Source: Streptomyces lanatus (GTDB lineage: Bacteria; Actinomycetota; Actinomycetes; Streptomycetales; Streptomycetaceae). From it: a stretch of 64,000 nt of DNA. The notes below the pieces were generated by a model. The model had not been told where the DNA came from. It saw only the letters and a program-made list of their open reading frames with translations, and made no database searches. The translations under genes were made by a program, and so were the position numbers. Below, one piece after another: positions 43,101-52,538 of this stretch (within the stretch, counting starts at the first letter, position 1; every line of letters begins with the position of its first letter). Location of the stretch: the NCBI RefSeq assembly GCF_014655715.1, contig NZ_BNBM01000008.1, forward strand, positions 62,001-126,000, given 5' to 3'.

Positions 43101-44688
43101 CTCCCGCTCCGCCGGGCCGGCCGCGCAGCCACCCCGGAACCAGGTCGAATCGAAGCTCGCCACGCTCTTCGCCGAGGTCCTCGGGCTGGACACGGTCGGC
43201 GTACACGACAGCTTCTTCGCCCTCGGCGGAGACAGCATCGTGTCGATGAGGCTGGTCAGTCAGGCGCGAGCGGCCGGTCTCGCCATCTCGCCCCGCGATG
43301 TCTTCGAGCGCCCCACGATCGCGGAACTCGCCGAACGCGCGGGCCCCACCGAGCACCGCGCGAGCGACCCGGACCCCGATGCCGGAGTGGGCGACATCCC
43401 CCTCACCCCCGTCCTGGCCTGGCTCACCGAGCAGAACGGCCCCTTCCACGCCCTCAGCCAGGCCCGCTTCCTGCGCACTCCGTCCGGCATGGACCTCGAC
43501 GGCCTCCACCGCACCGTCCAGGCGGTCCTGGACCGGCACGACCTGCTCCGCTCCACCTTCACCCCCGCCCCGGACGGTTCCTGGCGCTTCCACGCCGCGC
43601 CCGCGGGCACCGCCCGCGCCGCCGACTGCGCACGTCGGATCGACGCCGAGCGCCTGGACCACACGGCGATCGGCACCCTCGTACCGGAGGCCATGGACGA
43701 GCTGGTGGCCGAGCTCGACCCGGCGGCGGGGGCGATGGCGCGGTTCCTGTGGTTCGACACCGGCGGTAGTCGTGAGGGGCGGCTCCTGGTGGTGCTGCAC
43801 CACCTGGTGACCGACGCGGCGTCCTGGGGCGTTCTGGTCGCCGACCTCGCCGCCGCCTGGGAGGGCAGGGAACTGTCGCCCGCAGGCACCCCCTTCCGGG
43901 AGTGGGCTCGGGCGTTGCAAGAGTTGGCGCCGAGTCGATCCAACGAACTCGCCTTCTGGAAAGGTGTGTTGGAGGAACCGGAACCGCCGCTCGGAGTCGG
44001 GCCGCTGGACCCGGCCCGGGACACCAGGGCCACGATCCGCAGGCACTGGACCACAGTCGGCCCGGATCTCACGACGCCCCTGACCGCTGCCTCCGTCCAA
44101 GAGGTCCTGCTGACCGCTCTCGCACTCGCCGTCCCTGCCTGGCGTGACACACCCGACCGATCCCTCCTCGTCGCCCTGGAGGGACACGGCCGCGAGGAAC
44201 ACCTCGTACCGGGCGCCGACCTGTCCAGCACCCTCGGCTGGTTCACCAGCGTCCACCCGGTCCGGCTCGACCCGGGCACCAGGGACACGGACCACGTACG
44301 CCGTGTCCGCGACCAACTCACCGCCCTCCCCGACAAGGGCATCGGCTACGGCCTGCTCCGCCACCTCCTCCCCGAGACGGCCGCACAGCTCTCCCAACTC
44401 CCGGAACCGCAGGTCCAGTTCAACTACCTGGGCCGGATGACGATGGGCGAGCGACGCGACACCGGCCCCGTATTCACCAGCGCACCCGAGACCGGGGCCA
44501 TGGGCAGCGGCGCCGACCCCGAGATGCCCGCCCCCTACGCCCTCGTCGTCGACGCGGTCATCACCGGAACGGAACTCTCGGTGTGCTGGCAGTGGCCGGA
44601 ACGGCTCTTCACGGAACCGGAGATCCAGCGGCTGGCCGGGCTCTGGACCACGTACCTGGAACGGCTCCTGAAAGGCGATGACCAGTGA
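40174..44688 (+). CDS. NRPS2: C-A-T-E, polar or basic residue, D-configured
   Basis: 1504 residues. Condensation (about 1-430, LPLSPLQQGLLFHALFD and HHLLLDGWS, D-donor type), adenylation (455-970), carrier (980-1055, FFALGGDSIVSMRL) and epimerisation (1070-1500, HHLVTDAASW, FNYLGR). The pocket read by eye is DAQEGGLVDK: Glu278 and Asp331 favour a basic or amide side chain (Orn, formyl-hydroxy-Orn, Lys or Gln-like), but I know no exact match. Between motifs A2 and A3 the gene contains a copy of a dispersed repeat (41876-41918), giving an unusual loop with WELRDQPHTTRSRPP. ATGA overlap with NRPS1. Confidence 0.92.
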   Translation: MSKAPGDDGSLVEDVLPLSPLQQGLLFHALFDEGAQDVYTMQSLVEIEGPLRPALLRTAAEELFARHANLRSAFLHEDLDDPVQVVLKQVPVHWAERQGDEAEFIAADATARFDLTDPPLLRLTLVRRAPDRWLLILTNHHLLLDGWSIPLLVRELLQLYAAQLAPGTTPPLPAVRPYRDFLAWLASRDSEASADAWRAALAGATPTMLSPTSAGLVPVPPELHTLRLTEQLTTRVQEFARSRGVTVNTVVQGLWALLLARLTGRDDVVFGATVAGRPAELAGVESMIGLFINTVPVRVAVPPGERAGAFLRRLQDEQSRLMDHQHLGLTQIQRLAGAGDLFDTLLVFENYPIDEASVAAAEASAGLRIVEVKGSGATHYPLTLAVLAERELGVVFEFRPDCYGRAAVERLAGRFERLLTAVLADPDAPLAELDVLAPEERSALLAGGVGERLPVPYRTMPEIFEAQVARTPDAVAVVGEGRSLTFGQLNTAANQLARLLVELGAGPERIVAFALPPTPDTMTAILAIQKTGAAYLPLDPAWPEDRIEGMLEDARPVALITTTATLPKGRWELRDQPHTTRSRPPTSPPTPFVFLDAPETRERLAHTTPSNLTDTQLLPENPAYVIYTSGSTGRPKAVVIPQRAIVNLFTAHNAALHTPASTATGKPLRIGHAWPTAFDASWQPMLWMFAGHELHMVPEDVRRDPAALRDFLTHHGIEFIELSPSLLGELVAQGGDWQAQLKVLGVGGEAVPPDLWRILRETDGLAAHNLYGPTECTVDSADCDLAVSERPSIGRPVAGGTLYILDGHLNPVPVGVEGELYIAGAGLARGYLGQPFATAARFVADPFADRPGTRMYRTGDIARWTDDGLVECLGRIDDQVKIRGYRIEPGEIEAVLLEHELVERAAVVVREDTPGVRRLVAYVVPSAEPDDGTSESLRRAVAAVLPDYMVPSAFIPVDGFPLTLNGKLDTAALPAPSRSAGPAAQPPRNQVESKLATLFAEVLGLDTVGVHDSFFALGGDSIVSMRLVSQARAAGLAISPRDVFERPTIAELAERAGPTEHRASDPDPDAGVGDIPLTPVLAWLTEQNGPFHALSQARFLRTPSGMDLDGLHRTVQAVLDRHDLLRSTFTPAPDGSWRFHAAPAGTARAADCARRIDAERLDHTAIGTLVPEAMDELVAELDPAAGAMARFLWFDTGGSREGRLLVVLHHLVTDAASWGVLVADLAAAWEGRELSPAGTPFREWARALQELAPSRSNELAFWKGVLEEPEPPLGVGPLDPARDTRATIRRHWTTVGPDLTTPLTAASVQEVLLTALALAVPAWRDTPDRSLLVALEGHGREEHLVPGADLSSTLGWFTSVHPVRLDPGTRDTDHVRRVRDQLTALPDKGIGYGLLRHLLPETAAQLSQLPEPQVQFNYLGRMTMGERRDTGPVFTSAPETGAMGSGADPEMPAPYALVVDAVITGTELSVCWQWPERLFTEPEIQRLAGLWTTYLERLLKGDDQ
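41876..41918. repeat. Dispersed repeat copy B, inside the NRPS2 adenylation domain
   Basis: Same 28-base core (one mismatch, at 41884), 7-base gap and ACCCGCAG as the intergenic copy at 8076-8118. It keeps the reading frame and encodes KGRWELRDQP plus following residues in the loop before the FTSGSTG-type ATP motif. The bases from here to about 42180 are unusually A+C-rich on the plus strand. Confidence 0.75.
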
Positions 44689-47600
44689 CGGAGACCCCCA
44701 CCGCCGACCTCGCGGCCCGCAGGCGCGAACTCCTGCGCCGCAGGCTCCAGAGCGCCGGCCTGGCCGACACCGAGGCCCGCTCCGAGCGGATCCCGCCGCG
44801 CCCCACCGACACGGCGGCCCGGGTGCCGCTGTCGTACGCCCAGTCCCGGATGTGGCTGCTCCAGCAGCTCGACCCCGCCAGTCCTGCCTACAACGTCTGC
44901 CTGGCCATCCGCCTGCGCGGCCCGCTCGACGCCACCGCGCTGCGCACCGCCTTACAGGGCCTGATCGACCGGCACGAGATCCTGCGCACCCGCTATCCGG
45001 TCACCGCCGACGGCACCCCGGAGCAACGCGTCGACGCCGAGGCGGAGGTCGTGTTCGACACGGCCGACGTGCGAGAGCTGGCGGAGGCGGAACAGGAGCG
45101 GGCGGCGGCAGCCCTGGCCCGTACCGCCTCGGCCACCGCCTTCGACCTCGCCACCGATCACCCGCTGCGCGCCCTCCTGATCCGGCGGGCGGACCGGGAC
45201 GACCACACACTCATCCTGACCGTCCATCACATCGCCTGGGACGGAGGGACGTTCAACGCCCTCTCCCGTGACCTGACCGCCCTCTATCGCGCGGCGGCTG
45301 AAGGGGAGCCGCCGCAGCTCGAACAACTCCCCCTCCAGTACGGCGACTTCGCTCACTGGCAGCGCGCCACCTGGACCGATGAGCGGCTGGCCGAGCACCT
45401 CGACCACTGGCGCACCACCCTCGTGCCCCCGCCCCGCCCCCTCGCCCTGCCCGTCGACGCCCCACGCGCCGCCCGCCCGACCGCCGACGGCGACCGGTGC
45501 TTCCACACCTTCGCCGCCGACCTCACCGACCGACTGACCGTCTTCGCGCGGGCCGCCGGCGTGACCCCCTTCATGGTCCTGTTCGCCGGACTGGCGGCCC
45601 TGCTGCACCGCACCACCGGCGCCACCGACGTCCCCATCGGCTCGGCCGTCATGAACCGCGACCTCCCCGGGCTCGAGAACCTGATCGGCAACTTCGGCAA
45701 CACCCTCGCCCTGCGCGCCGACCTCTCCGGCGACCCGGGATTCGCCGAACTCGTCGAGCGGGTACGGCAGTTGTGCACGGACGGATACGCCCACCAGGAC
45801 ATGCCGTTCGACAAGCTGGTGGAGCGGCTGAAGCCGGAGCGGCAGCCGGGGCGCTCCGTCTACTTCGACGTCATGCTCCTCTTCCTCACCCAGGGACTCG
45901 AAGGTCCCCGGTTCCCCGGGGTGAGTGCCACATGGGAGACCGTCCACAACGACACCACCCAGTTCGACCTGTCCCTGGAGGCCTTCCTCACCGACGGGCG
46001 GCTGCGGATCGAGGCCACCCACCGCAGCGGCCTCTTCGCCCCGGACACCGTCGACCGGCAGCTCCGGCACCTGGAGACGCTCCTCGACGCGGCGCTGGCC
46101 GACCCGGAACTCGCCGTATCCCGGCTGTCGTTGATGACCGAGGCGGAGGAGCGCCTGGTCCTGACGGAGTGGAACGCCACCGACCACCCCGTCCCGGCCA
46201 CCCATCTCACCGACCTCCTCGCCCAGCAGGCCGCACGCACCCCTCACGCCCCCGCTCTCCTCGCCGACGACGGCTCGCCGGATCTCGACTACGCCGCACT
46301 CCACACCCGCGCCAACCGGCTCGCCCGGCTGCTGATCTCCCACGGCGTGGGCCCCGAACAACTGGTGGGCGTGGCCCTGGACCGTGGCACCGATCTGGTG
46401 GTGGCGCTGCTCGCGGTGCTCAAGGCGGGCGCCGCCTACCTCCCGCTGGACACCGGATACCCGGCCGAGCGACTGGCGTTCATGGTTGAGGACGCCGCGC
46501 CGGCGCTCGTCCTGACCGGCCCGGACACGGCCCGGGTCCTGCCGCCCGGGGTGCCGCTGCTCCTGCTGGACACGGACCTTACCGACTTCGACGCCGCCGA
46601 AATCACCGACGCCGACCGCCTCCAGCCGCTGCGGCCCGAGCACCCGGCGTACGTCATCTATACCTCCGGTTCCACCGGTCGCCCCAAGGGCGTCGTCGTC
46701 CCGCACTCCGGGATCGTCAACCGGCTGCTGTGGATGCAGGACACGTATGAACTCGGGCACGACGACCGGGTGTTGCAGAAGACGCCGGCCGGTTTCGACG
46801 TGTCCGTCTGGGAGTTCTTCTGGCCCCTGATCACCGGCGCACAGCTGGTGCTCGCCCGGCCCGGCGGCCACCGCGACCCCGGTTATCTCGCCGGGCTCAT
46901 CCACGAGCGGCGGATCACGACCGCGCACTTCGTCCCTTCGATGCTGCGCGTCTTCCTCGACGACCCCGCCGCCGGGCGGGTGCGCGGAGTACTGCGCCGC
47001 CTGGTGTGCAGCGGCGAGGCCCTGCCCTCCGAACTCGCCGAGCGCTGCGCCGAGTTGCTGCCCGGCACCGCACTGCACAACCTCTACGGCCCCACCGAGG
47101 CCGCCGTGGACGTCACGGCATGGCCGAGCGCCGAGGGGACGAGGTCGGCCGCCGGTTCCGTGCCCATCGGGTGCCCGGTGTGGAACACCCGCACCCTCGT
47201 CCTGGACGAGTCCCTGCGCCCCGTACCGCCGGGCGTCCCCGGCGAGCTCTACCTCGGCGGCGCCCAACTCGCCCGCGGCTATCTGAACCGCCCCGGCCTG
47301 ACCGCCGACCGCTTCGTCGCCGACCCGTACGGCCCGCCCGGCGCCCGCCTCTACCGCACCGGCGACCTGGTGCGCTGGAGTGCGCAGGGGGCGCTGGAGT
47401 TCCTCGGCCGATCCGACGACCAGGTGAAGATCCGCGGCTTCCGCGTCGAGCCGGGCGAGACCGAGGCGGCGGTGGCCGCGCTGCCCGGGATCTCCCAGGC
47501 GGCGGTGACGGTACGTCAGGATCGGTCGGGTGACCCCTGGTTGGTGGCGTACGCCGTGCCCCAGCCCGGGGCCTCGCCGGAACCGGAACCGCTACAGCTC

Positions 47601-50600
47601 CGGCGGGACCTCAAGGTGACGCTCCCGGAGCATCTCGTACCCTCCGCCGTCGTCCTTCTCGACGCCCTGCCCCTGACCCCCAACGGCAAGCTCGACCGCG
47701 CCGCCCTGCCCGCGCCCGACCTCGCCGACCTCACCACCGACACCGGCCCCCGCACCGAGGCGGAGGCGACGCTGTGCGCCCTGTTCGCCGAGCTGCTCGG
47801 GCTGCCGTCCGTCGGCATCCACGACGAGTTCTTCGCCCTCGGCGGCCACTCCGTGCTGGCCACGCACCTGGTCGCCCGCATCCGCGCCGAGCGGGGAGCC
47901 GACGTCCCCCTCCGCGCCGTATTCGACACGCCCACCGTGGCCGAACTCGCCCCGCTCCTCGCCACCCCGGCCACCGAACTCCGCCCCGCGCTGCGCCCGG
48001 CCCCACGCCCAGACCCGGTGCCGCTGTCCTCCGCCCAGGCCAGGCTGTGGTTCCTGTACCGGCTGGAGGGGCCGACCCCGACGTACAACATCCACACCGC
48101 CGTACGTCTCACGGGCCCGCTCGACGCCGACGCGCTGCGGGCCGCGCTCCACGACGTCGTAGCCCGGCACGAGGCGCTGCGCACCGTCTTCCCGGACGTC
48201 GACGGCACGCCCCATCAGCGGGTCGTGGCGGATGTGACCGTGCCCTTCGAGGTCGTCCCGGCGCGAGCCGGAGAACTCGACGCGCTCCTGCGCGAGGCCG
48301 CCGCGTACTCCTTCGACTTGGACACCGAGATCCCCGTACGGGCCACCCTCTACGCCCTCGCCCCCGACGAGCACATCCTGCTCCTCCTCGTCCATCACAT
48401 CGCGACCGACGGCTGGTCGGCACAGCCGCTGCTGAGGGACCTGGAGGCCGCGTACGAGGCGAGACTGCGGGGCGTCCGGCCCGCATGGTCACCGCTCACG
48501 GTGCAGTACGCCGACTACACGCTGTGGCAGCTGCATGGGGAACATGACGACGAACTGGCCTACTGGGCACGGCAGTTGGAGGGAATTCCGGAGGAACTCC
48601 AACTACCCGCCGACCGACCCCGCCCCGCCGTCGCCGGATACCGCGCCGGGGCCGTGGACTTCGCCCTCGACGCCGAGGTGCATGAGGCGTTGCGGGAGCT
48701 GTCCGCCGCGACCGGCGGCACTGTCTTCATGGCGCTCCAGGCCGCACTCGCCGTTCTCCTCGGACGTATGGGCGCCGGGGACGACATCCCCCTCGGCACC
48801 CCGGTCGCCGGGCGGGGCGACGCGGCTCTGGACGATCTCGTGGGCCTCTTCGTCAACACCCTGGTGCTGCGCACCGACATCTCCGGCGACCCGACGTTCC
48901 GTACGCTGCTCGCCCGGGTGCGCGAGACCGACGTGGACGCCTACGCCCACCAGGGCCTGCCTTTCGAGCGGCTGGTGGACGCGCTCGCCCCCGCCCGCTC
49001 GATGGGCCGGCATCCACTGTTCCAGGTGATGCTCGCCCATCAGCAAGCCCCGGACGAGGCAAGGGACTTCGCGGGGCTCACGCTCGGCGAACTGCGCGTC
49101 GACTTCTACACCGCGAAGACCGACCTCGCCTTCCATGTCTTCGAGCGGCCGGACGGCGACGGCATCACCGGCGCGCTCGTGTACAGCCGCGACCTGTACG
49201 ACCCCGACACCGCACGGGACCTGGTGGAGCGGTTCGTGCTCCTGGTCGGTGAGCTGGCCCGGAAGCCCGACCTGCCGGTGGGCCTGGCCGATGTCCTCAC
49301 CCCGGGTGAGCGTGCCCGGATGCTCGGGGAGTGGAACGACACCGCGCATCCGATGCCCGCCACCACCCTGACCGCCCTGTTCGAGGAACAGGCGGCGATG
49401 ACTCCCCGGTTGACCGCCGTGGAGTACGGCATAGAGGGCGGTACGCGACTGACGTACGGCGAGCTGAACGCCCGCGCCAACGCCCTTGCCCAGCAGCTGA
49501 CTTCGCTCGGCGTCGGGCCCGAGCGCTGCGTCGGTATCCACCTGGAACGCTCGGTGGAGATGGTCGTAGGACTGCTCGCGGTGCTGAAGGCGGGCGGGGC
49601 GTTCGTGCCGCTGGAGCCGACCTGGCCGGCGCGCAGGATCGCCGAGGTGTGCCGTGGCGCGGCGCTGACGGCGGTGCTGGGCCGTCCGGGCGGTACGGCG
49701 GAACTCGGGGACGAGGCGCCGCCGTTCGTCGAGGTGCGCCTGGACGGTCCGCAGCAGCCGGACAACCCGGACGTCCCCGTCGACCCGGAGGGCCTCGCCT
49801 ACGTCATCCACACCTCCGGCTCCACCGGCGTCCCCAAGGGCGCCATGATCCGCCACCGGGCCATCGCCCACCGGCTGCTGTGGCAGCGCGAGCTGCTCGG
49901 CTTCGGCACGGACGACGCGGCCCTGTTCAAGGCGCCGCTCGGCTTCGACATCTCCATCAATGAGATCTTCCTGCCGCTGGTGCACGGCGGACGCGTGGTC
50001 ATCGCCGAACCCGGCGGTGAACGCGACGTCGACTACCTCCTCGACACCGTCGAACGACACCGGGTCACCTTCACCTACCTCGTCTCCTCCATGCTCGACC
50101 TGCTGCTCGAACTCGACGGCTTCGCCCGGCGGGCCCGCTCGCTGCGGCATGTGTGGTGCGGCGGCGAGGTGCTCACCCCGGAACTGTTCGCCCGCTTCCG
50201 CGCCGCGAGCCCCGCGGTGATGTACCACGGGTACGGACCGGCCGAGGCCACCATCGGCGTGAGCCACGTCGTCTACCGCACCGGCGCCCTCCGCAGCGCC
50301 GTCTCCATCGGCCGCCCCAACGGCAACACCCGCCTCTACGTCCTGGACGACCGGTTGCAGCCGGTGCCGGTCGGCGTGCCCGGCGAGCTGTACGCCGGGG
50401 GCGTCTACCTCGGCCGCGGCTATGTCAACGACCCCCGCCGTACCGCCGACCACTGGGTGGCCGACCCGTTCGGCCCGCCCGGCGAGCGGCTCTACCGCAC
50501 CGGCGACCTGGTGCGATGGCAGCGCGACGGCACCCTGGAGTTCCTCGGCCGGGCGGACAACCAGGTCAAGATCCGCGGCATGCGCGTCGAGCTGGAGGAG

Positions 50601-52502
50601 ATCGAGGCGATCGTCGAACAGCATCCCGGCGTACGACGTGCCGTGGTCGTCATCCGGGAGGACGCCCCCGGCGTCAAGCAGCTCGCCGGGTACCACCTGG
50701 CCGCCGCCGACACCGGCGACCTGCACAGGTGGCTCCGGGAACGGCTGCCCGAGCACATGGTGCCGCGCACGCTCACCGCCCTCGACGCGTTCCCGCTGCT
50801 GCCCTCCGGCAAGGTCGACCGCGGCTCCCTGCCCGCGCCCTCGGTGCCGACCTCCGGGACGGAGACCCGGGCACCCGCCGACGAACGCGAGCGACGGCTG
50901 TGCGAGTTGTTCGCGTCCGTCCTCGGACTCAGCCAGGTCGACGTCGACGACAACTTCTTCGAACTCGGCGGCGACAGCATCGTCTCCATCCGCCTGGTGA
51001 CCCTGGCCCGCAAGGCCGGTATCGCGCTCAGCCCCCGGCATGTCTTCCAGACCCCGACCCCGGCCGGCCTCGCCGCATCCGCCGAGCGAGCCGACACCGG
51101 CACCCGCCCCGCCGACGAGCCGGTCGGCGAAGTGGAGCTGACCCCGGTCATGCACTGGGCGGCAGGACCCGACGGCTCCTACGCCGGGCTCGCCCAGGCG
51201 GTGCTCCTCGTGACCCCGCCGGATGTCACCCACGACCGTCTCGTCGCCGTACTCCAAGCGGTACTGGACCGACACGACCTGCTCCGGGCCCGGTTGACGG
51301 ACAAGCTGGTGGTGCCCGCCGAAGGGGCGGTCCGTGCGGGCGAGTTGCTGAGCGAGGCGGGGGACGGGGCGCTGCAGGATCAGCTGGCCGCCGCCGCGGG
51401 CCGGCTCGACCCGGCGGCCGGGCGCATGCTCCAGGCCGTGCGGTTCACCGAGTCGGGACGGCTGCTGCTGGTGGCCCATCACCTGGTCGTGGACGGGGTG
51501 TCCTGGCGGATCATCATGTCCGACCTGGAGGAGGCCTGGCGGCACGAGGACCGGGCCCTGCCACGTGGCGGTACGTCCTTCCGTACCTGGAGCAGGCTCC
51601 TCGGCGAGGAGGCCCGCAATCCGGAGCGGATGCGTGAACTGACCTGGTGGACAAGGGCGGTGGACGAAGTGCGTCCGCTGATCGACCGCAGCCCGGGTAC
51701 CTGGGGCACGCCACTGGAGCGGAACCTGGTGCTGCCACCCGGCATCACCGGGCCCCTGCTCGCCGACGTACCCGCCGCCTACCACGCCGCCGTCCCCGAC
51801 GTCCTGCTCACCGCCCTCGCCCTCGCCGCATCGGCCTGGCGGGAGCGGCGGGGTGACCTGACCGGGCGTGCGCTGCTGGTGGGCCTGGAGGGGCATGGGC
51901 GCGAGGAGGGCATCGCCGAGGGCGTCGATCTGTCGTCCACCGTCGGCTGGTTCACCACCTTCCACCCCGTCGGCATCGACCCCGGCCCGCTGGATGTGGA
52001 CGAGGCGCTGTCCGGAGGGCCCGCCGCGGGCACCGCGCTCAAGCGGATCAAGGAGCAGCTGCGCGCCGTACCCGACCACGGGATCGGCTACGGCCTGCTG
52101 CGCCACCTCAACCCCGACACCGCAGCCGCCCTGGAGAAACTGCCGCAGCCGCAGATCCTCTTCAACTACCTCGGCCGCTTCACCGCCTCAGGCTCGGACC
52201 AGGAGCCCTGGGAACTCGCCCCCGAAGCCCCCATGCTCCGGGTGCCCGCTCCGGCCACCGCCTTCGGCCTGGAGATCAACGCCGTCGCCGTCGAGGAGAC
52301 GGATGGTGTCCGGCTGCACATCTCAGCCTCCTGGCCGGACTCCTTCCTGACCGAGGCGGAGGCACGGGACCTGCTCGGCCTCTGGGAACGCGCCCTGCAC
52401 GGCCTGGCCCGGCACACCCCGGCCGGCGGCCTCACCCCGTCCGACCTCCCCCTGGTCGAACTGACCCAGGAGGACATCGACGACTTCGAGCACGACTTCT
52501 GA
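44685..52502 (+). CDS. NRPS3: C-A-T-C-A-T-E, Ser then D-N5-hydroxyornithine
   Basis: 2605 residues, two modules. Module 1: C (about 45-470, HHIAWDGGTF, L-donor type), A (490-1010) with pocket DVWHVSLVDK, a clear serine code, and T (GGHS near 1053). Module 2: C (1100-1540, HHIATDGWSA), A (1550-2070) with pocket DINYWGGIGK, which I recall as the N5-hydroxyornithine code of coelichelin synthetase, T (GGDS near 2094) and E (2130-2600, HHLVVDGVSW). The ornithine N-oxygenase at 58193 supplies the precursor. Codon 90 is TTA (44952-44954). GTG or ATG-type overlap with NRPS2 (start inside its last codon). No thioesterase. Confidence 0.93.
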   Translation: MTETPTADLAARRRELLRRRLQSAGLADTEARSERIPPRPTDTAARVPLSYAQSRMWLLQQLDPASPAYNVCLAIRLRGPLDATALRTALQGLIDRHEILRTRYPVTADGTPEQRVDAEAEVVFDTADVRELAEAEQERAAAALARTASATAFDLATDHPLRALLIRRADRDDHTLILTVHHIAWDGGTFNALSRDLTALYRAAAEGEPPQLEQLPLQYGDFAHWQRATWTDERLAEHLDHWRTTLVPPPRPLALPVDAPRAARPTADGDRCFHTFAADLTDRLTVFARAAGVTPFMVLFAGLAALLHRTTGATDVPIGSAVMNRDLPGLENLIGNFGNTLALRADLSGDPGFAELVERVRQLCTDGYAHQDMPFDKLVERLKPERQPGRSVYFDVMLLFLTQGLEGPRFPGVSATWETVHNDTTQFDLSLEAFLTDGRLRIEATHRSGLFAPDTVDRQLRHLETLLDAALADPELAVSRLSLMTEAEERLVLTEWNATDHPVPATHLTDLLAQQAARTPHAPALLADDGSPDLDYAALHTRANRLARLLISHGVGPEQLVGVALDRGTDLVVALLAVLKAGAAYLPLDTGYPAERLAFMVEDAAPALVLTGPDTARVLPPGVPLLLLDTDLTDFDAAEITDADRLQPLRPEHPAYVIYTSGSTGRPKGVVVPHSGIVNRLLWMQDTYELGHDDRVLQKTPAGFDVSVWEFFWPLITGAQLVLARPGGHRDPGYLAGLIHERRITTAHFVPSMLRVFLDDPAAGRVRGVLRRLVCSGEALPSELAERCAELLPGTALHNLYGPTEAAVDVTAWPSAEGTRSAAGSVPIGCPVWNTRTLVLDESLRPVPPGVPGELYLGGAQLARGYLNRPGLTADRFVADPYGPPGARLYRTGDLVRWSAQGALEFLGRSDDQVKIRGFRVEPGETEAAVAALPGISQAAVTVRQDRSGDPWLVAYAVPQPGASPEPEPLQLRRDLKVTLPEHLVPSAVVLLDALPLTPNGKLDRAALPAPDLADLTTDTGPRTEAEATLCALFAELLGLPSVGIHDEFFALGGHSVLATHLVARIRAERGADVPLRAVFDTPTVAELAPLLATPATELRPALRPAPRPDPVPLSSAQARLWFLYRLEGPTPTYNIHTAVRLTGPLDADALRAALHDVVARHEALRTVFPDVDGTPHQRVVADVTVPFEVVPARAGELDALLREAAAYSFDLDTEIPVRATLYALAPDEHILLLLVHHIATDGWSAQPLLRDLEAAYEARLRGVRPAWSPLTVQYADYTLWQLHGEHDDELAYWARQLEGIPEELQLPADRPRPAVAGYRAGAVDFALDAEVHEALRELSAATGGTVFMALQAALAVLLGRMGAGDDIPLGTPVAGRGDAALDDLVGLFVNTLVLRTDISGDPTFRTLLARVRETDVDAYAHQGLPFERLVDALAPARSMGRHPLFQVMLAHQQAPDEARDFAGLTLGELRVDFYTAKTDLAFHVFERPDGDGITGALVYSRDLYDPDTARDLVERFVLLVGELARKPDLPVGLADVLTPGERARMLGEWNDTAHPMPATTLTALFEEQAAMTPRLTAVEYGIEGGTRLTYGELNARANALAQQLTSLGVGPERCVGIHLERSVEMVVGLLAVLKAGGAFVPLEPTWPARRIAEVCRGAALTAVLGRPGGTAELGDEAPPFVEVRLDGPQQPDNPDVPVDPEGLAYVIHTSGSTGVPKGAMIRHRAIAHRLLWQRELLGFGTDDAALFKAPLGFDISINEIFLPLVHGGRVVIAEPGGERDVDYLLDTVERHRVTFTYLVSSMLDLLLELDGFARRARSLRHVWCGGEVLTPELFARFRAASPAVMYHGYGPAEATIGVSHVVYRTGALRSAVSIGRPNGNTRLYVLDDRLQPVPVGVPGELYAGGVYLGRGYVNDPRRTADHWVADPFGPPGERLYRTGDLVRWQRDGTLEFLGRADNQVKIRGMRVELEEIEAIVEQHPGVRRAVVVIREDAPGVKQLAGYHLAAADTGDLHRWLRERLPEHMVPRTLTALDAFPLLPSGKVDRGSLPAPSVPTSGTETRAPADERERRLCELFASVLGLSQVDVDDNFFELGGDSIVSIRLVTLARKAGIALSPRHVFQTPTPAGLAASAERADTGTRPADEPVGEVELTPVMHWAAGPDGSYAGLAQAVLLVTPPDVTHDRLVAVLQAVLDRHDLLRARLTDKLVVPAEGAVRAGELLSEAGDGALQDQLAAAAGRLDPAAGRMLQAVRFTESGRLLLVAHHLVVDGVSWRIIMSDLEEAWRHEDRALPRGGTSFRTWSRLLGEEARNPERMRELTWWTRAVDEVRPLIDRSPGTWGTPLERNLVLPPGITGPLLADVPAAYHAAVPDVLLTALALAASAWRERRGDLTGRALLVGLEGHGREEGIAEGVDLSSTVGWFTTFHPVGIDPGPLDVDEALSGGPAAGTALKRIKEQLRAVPDHGIGYGLLRHLNPDTAAALEKLPQPQILFNYLGRFTASGSDQEPWELAPEAPMLRVPAPATAFGLEINAVAVEETDGVRLHISASWPDSFLTEAEARDLLGLWERALHGLARHTPAGGLTPSDLPLVELTQEDIDDFEHDF

Positions 52503-52538
52503 GCCCCACGCACGACTCGAACGACTTCGGAGGAACCG

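Noticed and set aside
48603..52106. A 1167-codon open frame on the minus strand opposite NRPS3, and similar long ones at 41932-44397, 10067-12169 and 13155-15947
   Set aside because: High GC at third positions keeps the opposite strand open. The translations are rich in Arg, Gly, Glu, Gln and His, show no motif, and lie exactly opposite well-supported genes.
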